A DNA stretch of 14,478 bases from an uncultured Eubacteriales bacterium. Its GTDB lineage: Bacteria > Bacillota > Clostridia > Oscillospirales > CAG-272. The position numbers and the translations under genes are program-made. The notes under the pieces were generated by a model. That model had not been told where the DNA came from. It did no database searches and was given only the letters and a program-made list of their open reading frames with translations. Position 1 is the stretch's first letter; every line of letters begins with the position of its first letter. Where the stretch lies: assembly GCA_934401725.1 (NCBI GenBank), contig CAKRSS010000050.1:1-14478 (forward strand), read 5' to 3'. Positions 5,987-13,683 of the stretch are shown one piece after another.

Positions 5987-7036
5987 ATGAATCAGACCAT
6001 AACAACGCAAGATCAGACGCAGAATCAGGTGCGTCAGCCACAAAATCAGTCGTGCAACCAAACCCAGAGTCCGCAGTCAACGCTCATTCCGGTCGCAAAA
6101 CATCGCCCGGATTTCGCAAAAACACCCCCGCCCGACCGCGCAACGTGCGAAAATTACACGAATTACACGCAAAAGGCCGATTTTTTGCGGCCAGTCGCCG
6201 CTGAGGAGGCAATTCCGGGCGTCCTGACGCCAATTCCGGCCGGGAACATAGTCCCGAACCGCTATCAGCCGCGAAAACGCTTCGACGCGGCCTCGCTCGA
6301 CCGTCTCGCCGATTCAATCCGACAGTACGGCATATTGCAGCCGATAACCGTGCGTCAGGTCCCAGGTTCAGAGCCGCCAAAGTACGAAATAATCTGCGGT
6401 GAGCGCCGTTTTCGCGCCGGAATTCTCGCCGGACTCGACACGTTTCAGTGCTATTTGCTGCGCGAAAATGACATGCGAGTTGCAGAATTGTCAGTAATTG
6501 AGAACCTTTTGCGCGATGACCTCAACATTTTCGAGCAGGCTGAGGCGTTTCAGCTGCTGATAACTACGTTTGGACTGACGCAACAGCAGGTTGCGGATCG
6601 AATTAGGCTTAGTCAGTCGGCTGTGGCAAACAAGCTGCGTTTGCTGAAGTTCGGGCGTGATGAGCAGCAGGAAATACTCGAAAACGGCCTCACGGAGCGT
6701 CACGCGCGCTGCCTTTTGCGTCTCGACGACCCCGGCGTGCGTCTGAAATTCATATCTCTGATCGCAAAAGACCAGCTGAACGTCTCCGCAACTGAGCAAT
6801 TGGTCGAAAAGTACATCAAATACACGTCAACCGACCACGCCGCGCCGCCTGCGATCACCAAGCGCCCCCATATAAGCGCCGGAATCCTCCGCGATGTGCG
6901 GGTTTTTACAAATACCATTGAAAAAGCAGCCGATATTCTCAGAAATTCCGGTATTGTTGTCGAAACTCAATGTGCCGAGGAACCCGAAAGCTATGTTTAC
7001 ACCATAAAAGTCGCCAAAAATCTCCGTGGAGCGTGA
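5987..7036 (+). CDS. noc: Nucleoid occlusion protein Noc (ParB-family CTPase)
   Basis: DNA-binding CTP switch of the ParB superfamily that in Bacillus stops the division septum forming over the nucleoid. The product has 349 residues. Residues 1-80 are low-complexity and Gln/Asn-rich. The ParB N-domain follows: IVPNRYQPRKRF (88-99), GERRFRA (138-144) and ENLLRDDLN (172-180), the CTP-binding boxes. Then comes the HTH domain GLTQQQVADRIRLSQSAVAN (196-215) and a C-terminal dimerisation region with DVRVFTNTIEKA (303-314). The four positions known to separate Noc from ParB are Q210, K216, K221 and R238 here, all Noc-type. Bacillus Noc is about 283 residues with an amphipathic membrane helix at its very start; no such helix is apparent here. 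ATG 5987 has AAAGGA 9 bases upstream. Two hairpins follow the stop. Confidence 0.93.
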   Translation: MNQTITTQDQTQNQVRQPQNQSCNQTQSPQSTLIPVAKHRPDFAKTPPPDRATCENYTNYTQKADFLRPVAAEEAIPGVLTPIPAGNIVPNRYQPRKRFDAASLDRLADSIRQYGILQPITVRQVPGSEPPKYEIICGERRFRAGILAGLDTFQCYLLRENDMRVAELSVIENLLRDDLNIFEQAEAFQLLITTFGLTQQQVADRIRLSQSAVANKLRLLKFGRDEQQEILENGLTERHARCLLRLDDPGVRLKFISLIAKDQLNVSATEQLVEKYIKYTSTDHAAPPAITKRPHISAGILRDVRVFTNTIEKAADILRNSGIVVETQCAEEPESYVYTIKVAKNLRGA

Positions 7037-7041
7037 CTTTT

Positions 7042-7125
7042 TTGGCGTTTGTGCGGTTTGTCCGCACATAAAAGCCAATATTCCTCGTGCCCCTTCCCGG
7101 TTTTGGGAAGGGGCTTTTCGCTTTT
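7042..7125 (+). terminator. Hairpin and intrinsic terminator after noc
   Basis: First stem-loop: GTGCGG (7051-7056) with CCGCAC (7062-7067), extended by TTGGC/GCCAA. Second, stronger stem: GCCCCTTCCC (7089-7098) with GGGAAGGGGC (7105-7114), followed by TTTTCGCTTTT. The second is a good rho-independent terminator and ends transcription before the parS region. Confidence 0.85.
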
Positions 7126-7344
7126 GAAGACTGTTCAGGAGGCTTTTGGTGGCGGCGAAAAACCGCACGGGCACGACACGGGTAGCGCCGCAGGCAACGA
7201 CAAAGACCAAGAGGGCACTCATCAGAGCTGACGCGAGGTGCAACAAGGTGGCATAGGCAGCGCCCGGGTTGGCTGGCTCGGCGTGTTTTTGGGCTGTCAT
7301 TTTAACCGCAAGTTGGCGCGCATGATTTCGGAGCCATGCGGTCA
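7126..7344. other. Non-coding stretch between the noc terminator and the first parS
   Basis: No gene supported. A minus-strand frame starting at 7345 has a hydrophobic segment, but its start codon abuts parS, it lacks a Shine-Dalgarno site, and it runs through the noc terminator and into noc. Confidence 0.6.
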
Positions 7345-7360
7345 TGTTTCACGTGAAACA
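7345..7360. promoter_or_regulatory. parS: parS site 1 (perfect)
   Basis: TGTTTCACGTGAAACA, the exact 16-bp parS palindrome bound by chromosomal ParB. It marks the start of the centromere-like region. Confidence 0.96.
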
Positions 7361-7455
7361 CAAGGTCGTTTCGCTGGCTTATTTTGATAATAGTCCAAAA
7401 TTTCGCGCCAGCAGGAGCGCGTCCAGGTTCGTAGCAGCCTTCAAAATTCTCCCGA

Positions 7456-7471
7456 TGTTTTACGCGAAACA
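7456..7471. promoter_or_regulatory. Degenerate parS-like site
   Basis: TGTTTTACGCGAAACA matches 14 of 16 parS positions (differences at 6 and 10). It lies midway between two perfect sites and may be a weak or decayed ParB site. Confidence 0.6.
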
Positions 7472-7530
7472 TTTTGCCTCCGAACGAACAATAAATAAGC
7501 AGCCGCAAGATAGGGCGGCTTTTGGCTGTA

Positions 7531-7546
7531 TGTTTCACGTGAAACA
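7531..7546. promoter_or_regulatory. parS: parS site 2 (perfect)
   Basis: TGTTTCACGTGAAACA, 186 bp from site 1. Confidence 0.96.
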
Positions 7547-7688
7547 TGACGGCGGCGCTCAAACAAGCAAAAAGCGCGCGGGGCGGAGAGGATTTAAGCA
7601 AGCCAAGGTTACACGCGAATCATTGTCAGCATCAAAACGTTGCGGTTGATTTGTCAACAATTGAACAAGCAAAAACATCTCAATTGCC

Positions 7689-7854
7689 GAGTTGACATAA
7701 GACGCGGGCGCGGAATGCGGGTGAGTGCAAGCAGCTTGGAATCGCAGTCCTTCTGAGTTGACATAAGACGCGGGTGCGGAGCGCGGGTGAGTGCGAGCAG
7801 CTTGGAATCGCGGTCCTTCTGAGTTGACATAAGACGCGGGCGCGGAGCGCGGTT
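7689..7854 (+). repeat. 66-bp tandem repeat, 2.5 copies
   Basis: Units start at 7689, 7755 and 7821, each with GAGTTGACATAAGACGCGGG; the third stops after about 34 bp. The first two differ at only a few positions. Each unit starts with a TTGACA hexamer, but no -10 follows at the right distance. The period is a multiple of three, which explains long open frames across it on the minus strand. No gene is supported. Confidence 0.92.
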
Positions 7855-7966
7855 CAGAACACCGACAAAGGCACAGAGCTCCGGTCACGGGCACATGTGC
7901 AGAGCTTTGAGGCATGGAGGCAGGCGGCACGCAGCCAGAAAAGAGAAGGGATGGCGCAGATTGACA

Positions 7967-8120
7967 GCGCAGAGGGAACAGCACAGAAGGAACCGCGCAG
8001 AAGGAACAGTGAAGAAGGAGCAGCGAAGAAGGAGCGACGCAGAAGGAGCCGCGCAGAAGGAGCCGCGCAGAAGGAGCCGCGCAGAAGGAACAGCGCAGAA
8101 GGAACAGCGCAGAAGAGACA
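7967..8120 (+). repeat. Array of eleven 14-bp tandem units
   Basis: Units begin at 7967, 7981, 7995, 8009, 8023, 8037, 8051, 8065, 8079, 8093 and 8107. The consensus is GCGCAGAAGGARCM. Units 7 and 8 are identical, as are 9 and 10; outer units drift. The period is exactly 14 with no indels. Because 14 is not a multiple of three, each frame shows a 14-residue repeat, so the long open frames here are artefacts of the array. It lies between parS sites 2 and 3. Confidence 0.93.
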
Positions 8121-8448
8121 ACACAGAAAATCCGCGTTCCAATTGCACAATTAAACGTACAAGTAGCATTGTAAAACGACGCACGCAATAGTCAAGAGTG
8201 CGTTAATGCGGCCACGGCGGGCGAGGATAATGCGAAAAATGCGCAAGCTCAAGGCGGACGCCGGCGTGTTAGCTGCAGCAAACAGATTACAGCGTAGCAA
8301 AACGGGAGAGAAAAATGAGGGGTGCGGCGGCAAATCAAAGAAAATTCATGGCGGCCGAGAGGAGAGAAGGACGGTCAACGGCCGTTTTTCGGGTCTTTTG
8401 GGCGGTATTGCGAATATTTTTTATAGAAACTTAGCCGCATGCATCTGA
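8121..8448. other. Non-coding stretch between the 14-bp array and parS site 3
   Basis: Short open frames occur (for example 8206-8448) but lack ribosome binding sites and recognisable sequence. An AT-rich patch lies at 8411-8431. No DnaA boxes of the TTATCCACA type were found. Confidence 0.6.
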
Positions 8449-8464
8449 TGTTTCACGTGAAACA
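8449..8464. promoter_or_regulatory. parS: parS site 3 (perfect)
   Basis: TGTTTCACGTGAAACA. Confidence 0.96.
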
Positions 8465-8518
8465 CGAGCGTTGTGGGCTTTTCAATTTTACAAGACATTT
8501 CGTCCAAAACTCTACGCA

Positions 8519-8534
8519 TGTTTCACGTGAAACA
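8519..8534. promoter_or_regulatory. parS: parS site 4 (perfect)
   Basis: TGTTTCACGTGAAACA, 70 bp from site 3. Confidence 0.96.
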
Positions 8535-8576
8535 CGGCAAATATTTCGCGAGAACCGGCAGGGGGCGGTTTCGCTG

Positions 8577-8592
8577 CGGTTCACGTGAAACA
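8577..8592. promoter_or_regulatory. Degenerate parS site, one arm intact
   Basis: CGGTTCACGTGAAACA matches 14 of 16 positions. The core CACGTG and the right arm are intact and only the left outer arm is changed. It is 58 bp from site 4, so three sites lie within 144 bp. Confidence 0.7.
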
Positions 8593-9025
8593 TTTCGATG
8601 CCGCGTAGCGTTTTTCGATAAAATTCGCGGGTATTGAGGCCAAGTCAAGGCCTGCGGGACGTTTCTGATGTCAAAAACGATGTTTTTATGCGAGATCGGC
8701 CGAAAAAACGCAAAACGGTCGCGCAGTTCGCATGTTTTGATCGTTTCTCGCTCGTTTCTAAAAGATTTGCCGCGCGGCGTTAGCGCAGCAGAACGTCATG
8801 TCCGCGACTGCAAACTACCCATAACGCCCTCAATAGGCGGAGGTGGTTGAAATAATGCGTGATGCGCATTTTAGATTCGATGTGCTTGGTGCGCTTGATT
8901 TTCTTTGTCGCCGGCGGATAGTTGCTTGGTTGCAACTCGGTGCGACTCTCTGAAAATAATGGTTTTTCGCCGCCTTATCTTGTTTCCGGCTGCACTATGA
9001 AGTTTGCACGGGCTTGAAGAGGTTT
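8593..9025. other. Non-coding stretch between the last parS and the MITE-like element
   Basis: No gene is supported; a 60-codon frame at 8668-8850 has no ribosome binding site or recognisable motif. A small inverted repeat AATGCG-TGATG-CGCATT lies at 8854-8870. I see no other structure. Confidence 0.55.
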
Positions 9026-9174
9026 TTAAGGCTTCGCCGCGTAATTCCGATGGCGCAATTGCGCGGTCAGATTTTTCGTCAGACGACAGAAAAATTCGCA
9101 AAGAATTTTCGTAAAATATGACAGGAAAGAAGCAAGCAAGTGTGCCGCTCGGGCATTGCGCGTGGATGCCTTAA
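9026..9174 (-). mobile_element. MITE-like element, family D, copy 2 (both ends intact)
   Basis: A 149-bp element with imperfect 16-bp terminal inverted repeats: TTAAGGCTTCGCCGCG at 9026-9041 and, on the other strand, TTAAGGCATCCACGCG from 9174. It contains the palindrome GCGCAATTGCGC (9053-9064) and is inverted relative to 4099-4267. It encodes no protein, so movement would need a transposase in trans. The outermost TTAA at both ends could be target duplication plus a GGC(A/T)TC terminus. Confidence 0.75.
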
Positions 9175-9235
9175 GAGCCTTCGTTGGCAAGACGGAGGAG
9201 AGACGCCTCAGAACCGGCATAAATCTGCAAAAAAT

Positions 9236-9347
9236 CGGTTTTTGCTTGCTTTATCCCGTTCTCCTGCCCCTTTTCGAAAGTTTTTGCGGGTTCCAAGGGG
9301 GCTTTTTTCAAAAAGCCTCCTTGGCGGGGTTCGGGGCAGAGCCCCGA
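9236..9347 (+). repeat. Family A palindromic repeat, copy 4, upstream of parA
   Basis: Same architecture as copies 2 and 3. The large hairpin (CCAAGGGGGC pairing GCCTCCTTGG) keeps pairing through a G.U if transcribed. The second hairpin is TCGGGGC (9331-9337), AGA, GCCCCGA (9341-9347). Relative to copies 2 and 3, both outer bases changed from C/G to T/A, so the pair is preserved. Confidence 0.82.
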
Positions 9348-9391
9348 GAGCGTCTTTTCCTGAAAAAATTAAAGAAAATGCGCGAAATGTA

Positions 9392-9420
9392 TTGCTCTTG
9401 AGGGAGGAATGTGGTATAAT
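9392..9420 (+). promoter_or_regulatory. Promoter of parA
   Basis: -35 TTGCTC (9392-9397), 17-bp spacer, -10 TATAAT (9415-9420) preceded by TGG, giving an extended -10. It lies 45 bases before the parA ATG and probably drives the parA-parB pair. Confidence 0.8.
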
Positions 9421-9465
9421 AGAGGAGGCAAAACATCGTCTCAATATAAATAAGCGGAGGTAAAA

Positions 9466-10227
9466 ATGGGCAAAATAATCTCATTTGCGAACCAAAAAGG
9501 CGGCGTCGGTAAGACGACGTCGGCAGTTAACGTGGCTGCGTCGCTGGGAGTAATCGGCTACAAGGTTCTTCTGGTCGACCTCGACCCGCAGGGCAATGCC
9601 ACAAGCGGCGTCGGCGTATCGAAAAAGAATCTCAAGCTCACAATACAGGATGTCCTCGTGCAGAAAGCGGCAGCGGAGGACGTCGTTATACAGACAAAAT
9701 TCAGCAATCTGTCGCTCCTGCCGGCCAATATTACGCTGGCAAACGCGGAATTTCAGCTTTTCGACGCCGATAATAGCCAGATGGAGCTCAAAAACGCGCT
9801 CCTGAAGGTCAAGGACAGCTACGATTACGTCATAATCGACTGCCCGCCGTCGCTCGGTATGCTGACCGTCAACGCGCTGTCGGCAAGCGATGGCGTTGTC
9901 ATACCTATGCAGTGCGAATTTTACGCGCTTGAGGGTCTGTCGCAGCTCATGATAACCGTCAGCCGCATAAAACAGTACTACAACGACAAGCTGACCGTCA
10001 CCGGAATACTTATCACCATGTACAACAAGCGCCTGCTGCTCTCAATGCAGGTCATGGCCGAGCTTAAAAAGCACTACACGGACAAGCTGTTCGAAACCTG
10101 CATCTCGCGTAACGTCAAGCTGTCCGAGGCGCCCGGCTTCGGTATGCCCGTCTACTACCACGACAAGAGCTCCAAGGGCTCGGCTGAGTACCTTGACGTG
10201 GCAAAGGAGCTGTCGTCGCGCATCTGA
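9466..10227 (+). CDS. parA: Chromosome partitioning ATPase ParA (Soj)
   Basis: Cytoplasmic Walker-type ATPase that binds DNA non-specifically as an ATP dimer and is stimulated by ParB at parS, moving or separating origins; in Bacillus it also modulates DnaA. The 253 residues match the normal length of chromosomal ParA/Soj. Motifs: deviant Walker A KGGVGKTT at 11-18 with the signature lysine K11 and catalytic K16; Walker A' VLLVDLDPQGNATSG at 35-49 with D40; Walker B YDYVIIDCPPSLG at 119-131 with D125; and the C-terminal SRNVKLSEAPGFGMPVYYHDKSSKG at 214-238, typical of the Soj group. There is no N-terminal HTH extension of the plasmid ParA type. ATG 9466 follows GGAGG by five bases. parB is 200 bp downstream on the same strand. 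Confidence 0.97.
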   Translation: MGKIISFANQKGGVGKTTSAVNVAASLGVIGYKVLLVDLDPQGNATSGVGVSKKNLKLTIQDVLVQKAAAEDVVIQTKFSNLSLLPANITLANAEFQLFDADNSQMELKNALLKVKDSYDYVIIDCPPSLGMLTVNALSASDGVVIPMQCEFYALEGLSQLMITVSRIKQYYNDKLTVTGILITMYNKRLLLSMQVMAELKKHYTDKLFETCISRNVKLSEAPGFGMPVYYHDKSSKGSAEYLDVAKELSSRI

Positions 10228-10427
10228 CGGCCGGAAACGGCCATCTTGACGCCGCGCAGGGCGAAAATAACGCAATTTTTCCACCAAAATTGCATGGTGA
10301 AGCCAAGGGTATTTGCCTTGCACCTCAAGGTGCACGAGCCAAAAGCATCCTTATAATGCCCAAATGGCGCACTTTCACCACCAAAACCGCGCGGTGAAGA
10401 CTAAATTAACGAAAGGAAACGAAAAAT
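10228..10427 (+). promoter_or_regulatory. Palindrome-rich parA-parB intergenic region
   Basis: Contains a GNRA-capped hairpin GGCCG-GAAA-CGGCC (10229-10242); two copies of CCACCAAAA, six variable bases, GGTGAAG (near 10281 and 10378), each pairing CACC with GGTG; and a perfect palindrome TGCACCT-CA-AGGTGCA (10319-10334). A TATAAT at 10352-10357 could be a -10 for parB, but no fitting -35 was found. No T-tract terminator is present, so read-through from parA is likely. The palindrome could be an operator or part of a leader structure. Confidence 0.5.
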
Positions 10428-11330
10428 ATGTCAAAAAAGCAGTCGGGTCTCGGCCGCGACCTTTATTCGCTGTTCGACGATAACCTCATCGAGGACAAAA
10501 AAGACTCCGGCACAACCCTCAAAATTTCCGACATAGAGCCCCGCAAGGATCAGCCCCGAAAGCTGTTTGAACGCGAGGCGCTCGAGGCGTTGGCCGATTC
10601 TATATCAACCTACGGCGTCCTTCAGCCGATAATCGTGCACGAAAACCCCGCGTATCCCGGAAAATATGAGATAATCGCGGGCGAGCGACGCTGGAGAGCC
10701 GCAAAAATGGCCGGGCTTAATGAAATTCCCGTTGTCATACTGACCGGAGACGAGCTTAAAATGGCGCAGGTATCGCTCATCGAGAACCTTCAGCGCGAAG
10801 ACCTCAACCCCGTAGAGGAGGCCGCGGCATACATGGACCTCATCGATAAGTTCGGCCTGACGCAGGACGCAGTGGCAAAACAGGTCGGAAAAAGCCGTTC
10901 CGCTATCACAAATACGCTGCGACTGCTCGATCTGCCGGACGAGGTCATGGAGCTGGTCAAGTCCGGAGAGCTGTCCGCGGGGCACGCGAGAGCGTTGCTC
11001 GGACTCAACGATAAGGAATCAATGCCCATACTCGCGCAGAAAATAGTCGACAAACAGCTGTCCGTGCGCGAGGTTGAGGCCATGATAAAGAAGCTCAACG
11101 CCTTCAAACCCGCCGATGACGACGACGAACTCATGCTCGAGGGCGTCAATCACCGCAAAATTTACATGAAGGAGCTCGAGCGCAAGCTCCAGGAAACGCT
11201 CGGACGCCGCGCTAAAATCGCTTACACGCCCAAAAAGAAGGTGCTGGAGCTGTCCTTCGACAGCGACGAGGACCTCGAAACGCTGCTCACCGCCATCTGC
11301 GGCGCGACATTCTTCTCGGACGAGGTCTGA
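10428..11330 (+). CDS. parB: Chromosome partitioning protein ParB (Spo0J)
   Basis: CTP-dependent DNA clamp that loads at parS, spreads on neighbouring DNA, stimulates ParA and in Firmicutes recruits SMC condensin to the origin region. The 300 residues are normal for the family. The N-terminal residues 5-17 (QSGLGRDLYSLFD) resemble the conserved ParA-stimulating GLGRGL segment. CTP-binding boxes: IEPRKDQPRKLF (36-47), GERRWRA (85-91) and ENLQREDLNPVEEA (119-132). The HTH is GLTQDAVAKQVGKSRSAITN (143-162). Specificity positions are R157, T163 and G185, the ParB type that reads parS, in contrast to the upstream Noc. The C-terminal residues 220-300 form the dimerisation domain after an acidic linker DDDDE. 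ATG 10428 has AAAGGA about ten bases upstream. The last four codons, including the stop, belong to the 42-bp tandem repeat that continues downstream. Confidence 0.97.
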   Translation: MSKKQSGLGRDLYSLFDDNLIEDKKDSGTTLKISDIEPRKDQPRKLFEREALEALADSISTYGVLQPIIVHENPAYPGKYEIIAGERRWRAAKMAGLNEIPVVILTGDELKMAQVSLIENLQREDLNPVEEAAAYMDLIDKFGLTQDAVAKQVGKSRSAITNTLRLLDLPDEVMELVKSGELSAGHARALLGLNDKESMPILAQKIVDKQLSVREVEAMIKKLNAFKPADDDDELMLEGVNHRKIYMKELERKLQETLGRRAKIAYTPKKKVLELSFDSDEDLETLLTAICGATFFSDEV

Positions 11331-11457
11331 TTCCGCGTCCCGGAGTGACATTTCTCCCCAGATGAGGTCTGATTCCGCGTCCCGGAGTGACATTTCCCCC
11401 CAGATGAGGTCTGATTCCGCGTCCCAGAGTGACATTTCCCCCCAGATGAGGTCTGAT
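11319..11457 (+). repeat. 42-bp tandem repeat starting inside the end of parB
   Basis: Units at 11319-11360, 11361-11402 and 11403-11444, plus a partial unit to 11457. Each begins GA(C/T)GAGGTCTGATTCCGCGT. The first unit starts with the last three sense codons of parB (Asp-Glu-Val) and its TGA, so each later unit repeats those codons and the stop. The units differ at very few bases, implying recent or homogenised copies. No terminator is evident. Confidence 0.93.
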
Positions 11458-11481
11458 TTTCACACCGCAGGGTTTAAAATC

Positions 11482-11500
11482 TGCATGCGGCACGCATGCA
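11482..11500. repeat. Inverted repeat upstream of serS
   Basis: TGCATGC (11482-11488) and GCATGCA (11494-11500) pair perfectly around GGCAC. It lies 36 bases before the serS ATG, without a T-tract. It may be an operator or a leader hairpin. No T-box motif of the TGGNACCGCG kind is present. Confidence 0.55.
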
Positions 11501-11536
11501 ACACGCGTACATAATAATATAAGGAAGTAAATTACA

Positions 11537-12820
<1,284 letters not shown>

Positions 12821-12827
12821 GCATTTT

Positions 12828-12869
12828 TGAGGCAAGTTTGCCCATTGCGTGGGCAAATATCAGGCCTCA
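12828..12869 (+). other. Two-part hairpin after serS
   Basis: Inner stem TTTGCCCA (12837-12844) with TGGGCAAA (12850-12857), and outer stem TGAGGC (12828-12833) with GCCTCA (12864-12869). No T-tract follows, so it may stabilise the 3' end rather than act as a standard terminator. Confidence 0.55.
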
Positions 12870-12952
12870 CCGCGCGCAAGTGCGTCATTCCGGGCATCGC
12901 GCGGCGACAAATCAGCCCAAAATATACCGATAATATACCGAAAAATATGCCG

Positions 12953-12960
12953 AAAGGAGG
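12953..12960 (+). promoter_or_regulatory. Ribosome binding site that decides a TTG start
   Basis: AAAGGAGG, nine bases before TTG at 12970. The site is strong and no ATG in the same frame lies nearby. Upstream 12920-12952 has three near-copies of an ATAT(A/G)CCGA-like motif, AT-rich and possibly part of the promoter. Confidence 0.75.
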
Positions 12961-12969
12961 CCGACTGCT

Positions 12970-13632
12970 TTGCTCATTAACGCATTAAACCGCATTTTTG
13001 TGACTCTTGAGTCCGAACAATCGCTCATTTCCGAGCTTTGGGGGTATCTCAAGGACAAATATTTCACGCCGCACTATGGCGAGTACGAGCACATTCAGGT
13101 GGGGACGTCGTCGATGGTGTCCTTCCAGATGATAGTGGTCGCCTTCTTCATCGGCATCAACATCGCGGCAATAATGGCAGTCTTTGACAAGCGCGTGCTC
13201 GGAGAATTCGCGCGCAAGCTGATCTGCGAGGAGGCGCTGACGCCCGAGAAGGCCATGACCATCTCAGAGCTGGGATTTTACAAAAACACTGCCGTGCGGT
13301 CGAACCTGCGCAGCGGGTCGACGCTCAAACGGGTCGTGAGGTGCGTCGAGGAGGAGCAATACAACGCCACGCTCGACAAAAAACGACAGGAATTCGAGGC
13401 GTCGGGCGGCAAAAACTTCCGCGCGGCTCCCTTCAAAATCGACTTTGAGACGGCGCACTTCTATCTTCCCGAGGACATGAAATACACGGCCGAGATTAAG
13501 TTTAACAAAAAGGGAACAAACTGGCTGACCGTATTCGGCGTATTCGTCGGCTCGTTCGCGCTGATGATAGCGGCATTTTGGTTATTCCCGGATATTTTAC
13601 AGTTAATTGACAATTTTTTGTCTATGTTTTGA
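12970..13632 (+). CDS. Predicted two-helix membrane protein of unknown function
   Basis: I do not recognise the family. The product has 220 residues. Residues 1-48 are polar. The first predicted membrane helix is at about 49-72 (SFQMIVVAFFIGINIAAIMA). A charged cytoplasm-like middle domain spans 73-183, containing an EEALTPEKAMTISELGFYKN segment and many Lys/Arg/Glu. The second helix is at about 185-207 (WLTVFGVFVGSFALMIAAFW), followed by a short amphipathic tail ending at residue 220. The start is TTG at 12970, chosen for the strong AAAGGAGG and the lack of an alternative. It lies 149 bp after serS and 51 bp before the DUF975 gene, co-directional with both. The layout suggests a membrane-anchored protein with the middle domain between the helices. 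No enzymatic motif is visible. Confidence 0.82.
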   Translation: MLINALNRIFVTLESEQSLISELWGYLKDKYFTPHYGEYEHIQVGTSSMVSFQMIVVAFFIGINIAAIMAVFDKRVLGEFARKLICEEALTPEKAMTISELGFYKNTAVRSNLRSGSTLKRVVRCVEEEQYNATLDKKRQEFEASGGKNFRAAPFKIDFETAHFYLPEDMKYTAEIKFNKKGTNWLTVFGVFVGSFALMIAAFWLFPDILQLIDNFLSMF

Positions 13633-13656
13633 TTTTAATCTTTGATAGGTTAAAAT
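13629..13656 (+). promoter_or_regulatory. Possible promoter for the DUF975 gene
   Basis: TTGATT (13629-13634), 16-bp spacer, TAAAAT (13651-13656). It overlaps the stop codon of the preceding gene. The match is moderate. Confidence 0.4.
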
Positions 13657-13683
13657 AAATTCATTAAAGGAGCACAAACTAAA

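Noticed and set aside
6827..7345. 172-codon minus-strand frame with a hydrophobic segment
   Set aside because: No Shine-Dalgarno site, a start abutting parS, and overlap with the noc terminator and the 3' end of noc.
7689..8120. CRISPR array
   Set aside because: The 66-bp and 14-bp units are contiguous tandem copies with no unique spacers, and no cas genes are present.
7559..8188. 209-codon minus-strand open frame with Cys/Leu/Phe-rich repeats
   Set aside because: The frame is kept open by the 14-bp and 66-bp tandem arrays; the opposite strand is also open in several frames. There is no start signal.
8542..8557. Noc-binding site
   Set aside because: TATTTCGCGAGAACCG matches only 11 of 16 positions of the Noc site and is not palindromic.
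7037..9465. Replication origin (oriC)
   Set aside because: No DnaA boxes of the TTATCCACA type and no long AT-rich unwinding element were found. The origin is probably nearby but outside the window.
11331..11536. T-box riboswitch upstream of serS
   Set aside because: The gap is mostly the 42-bp tandem repeat; no conserved T-box sequence or antiterminator/terminator pair was seen.
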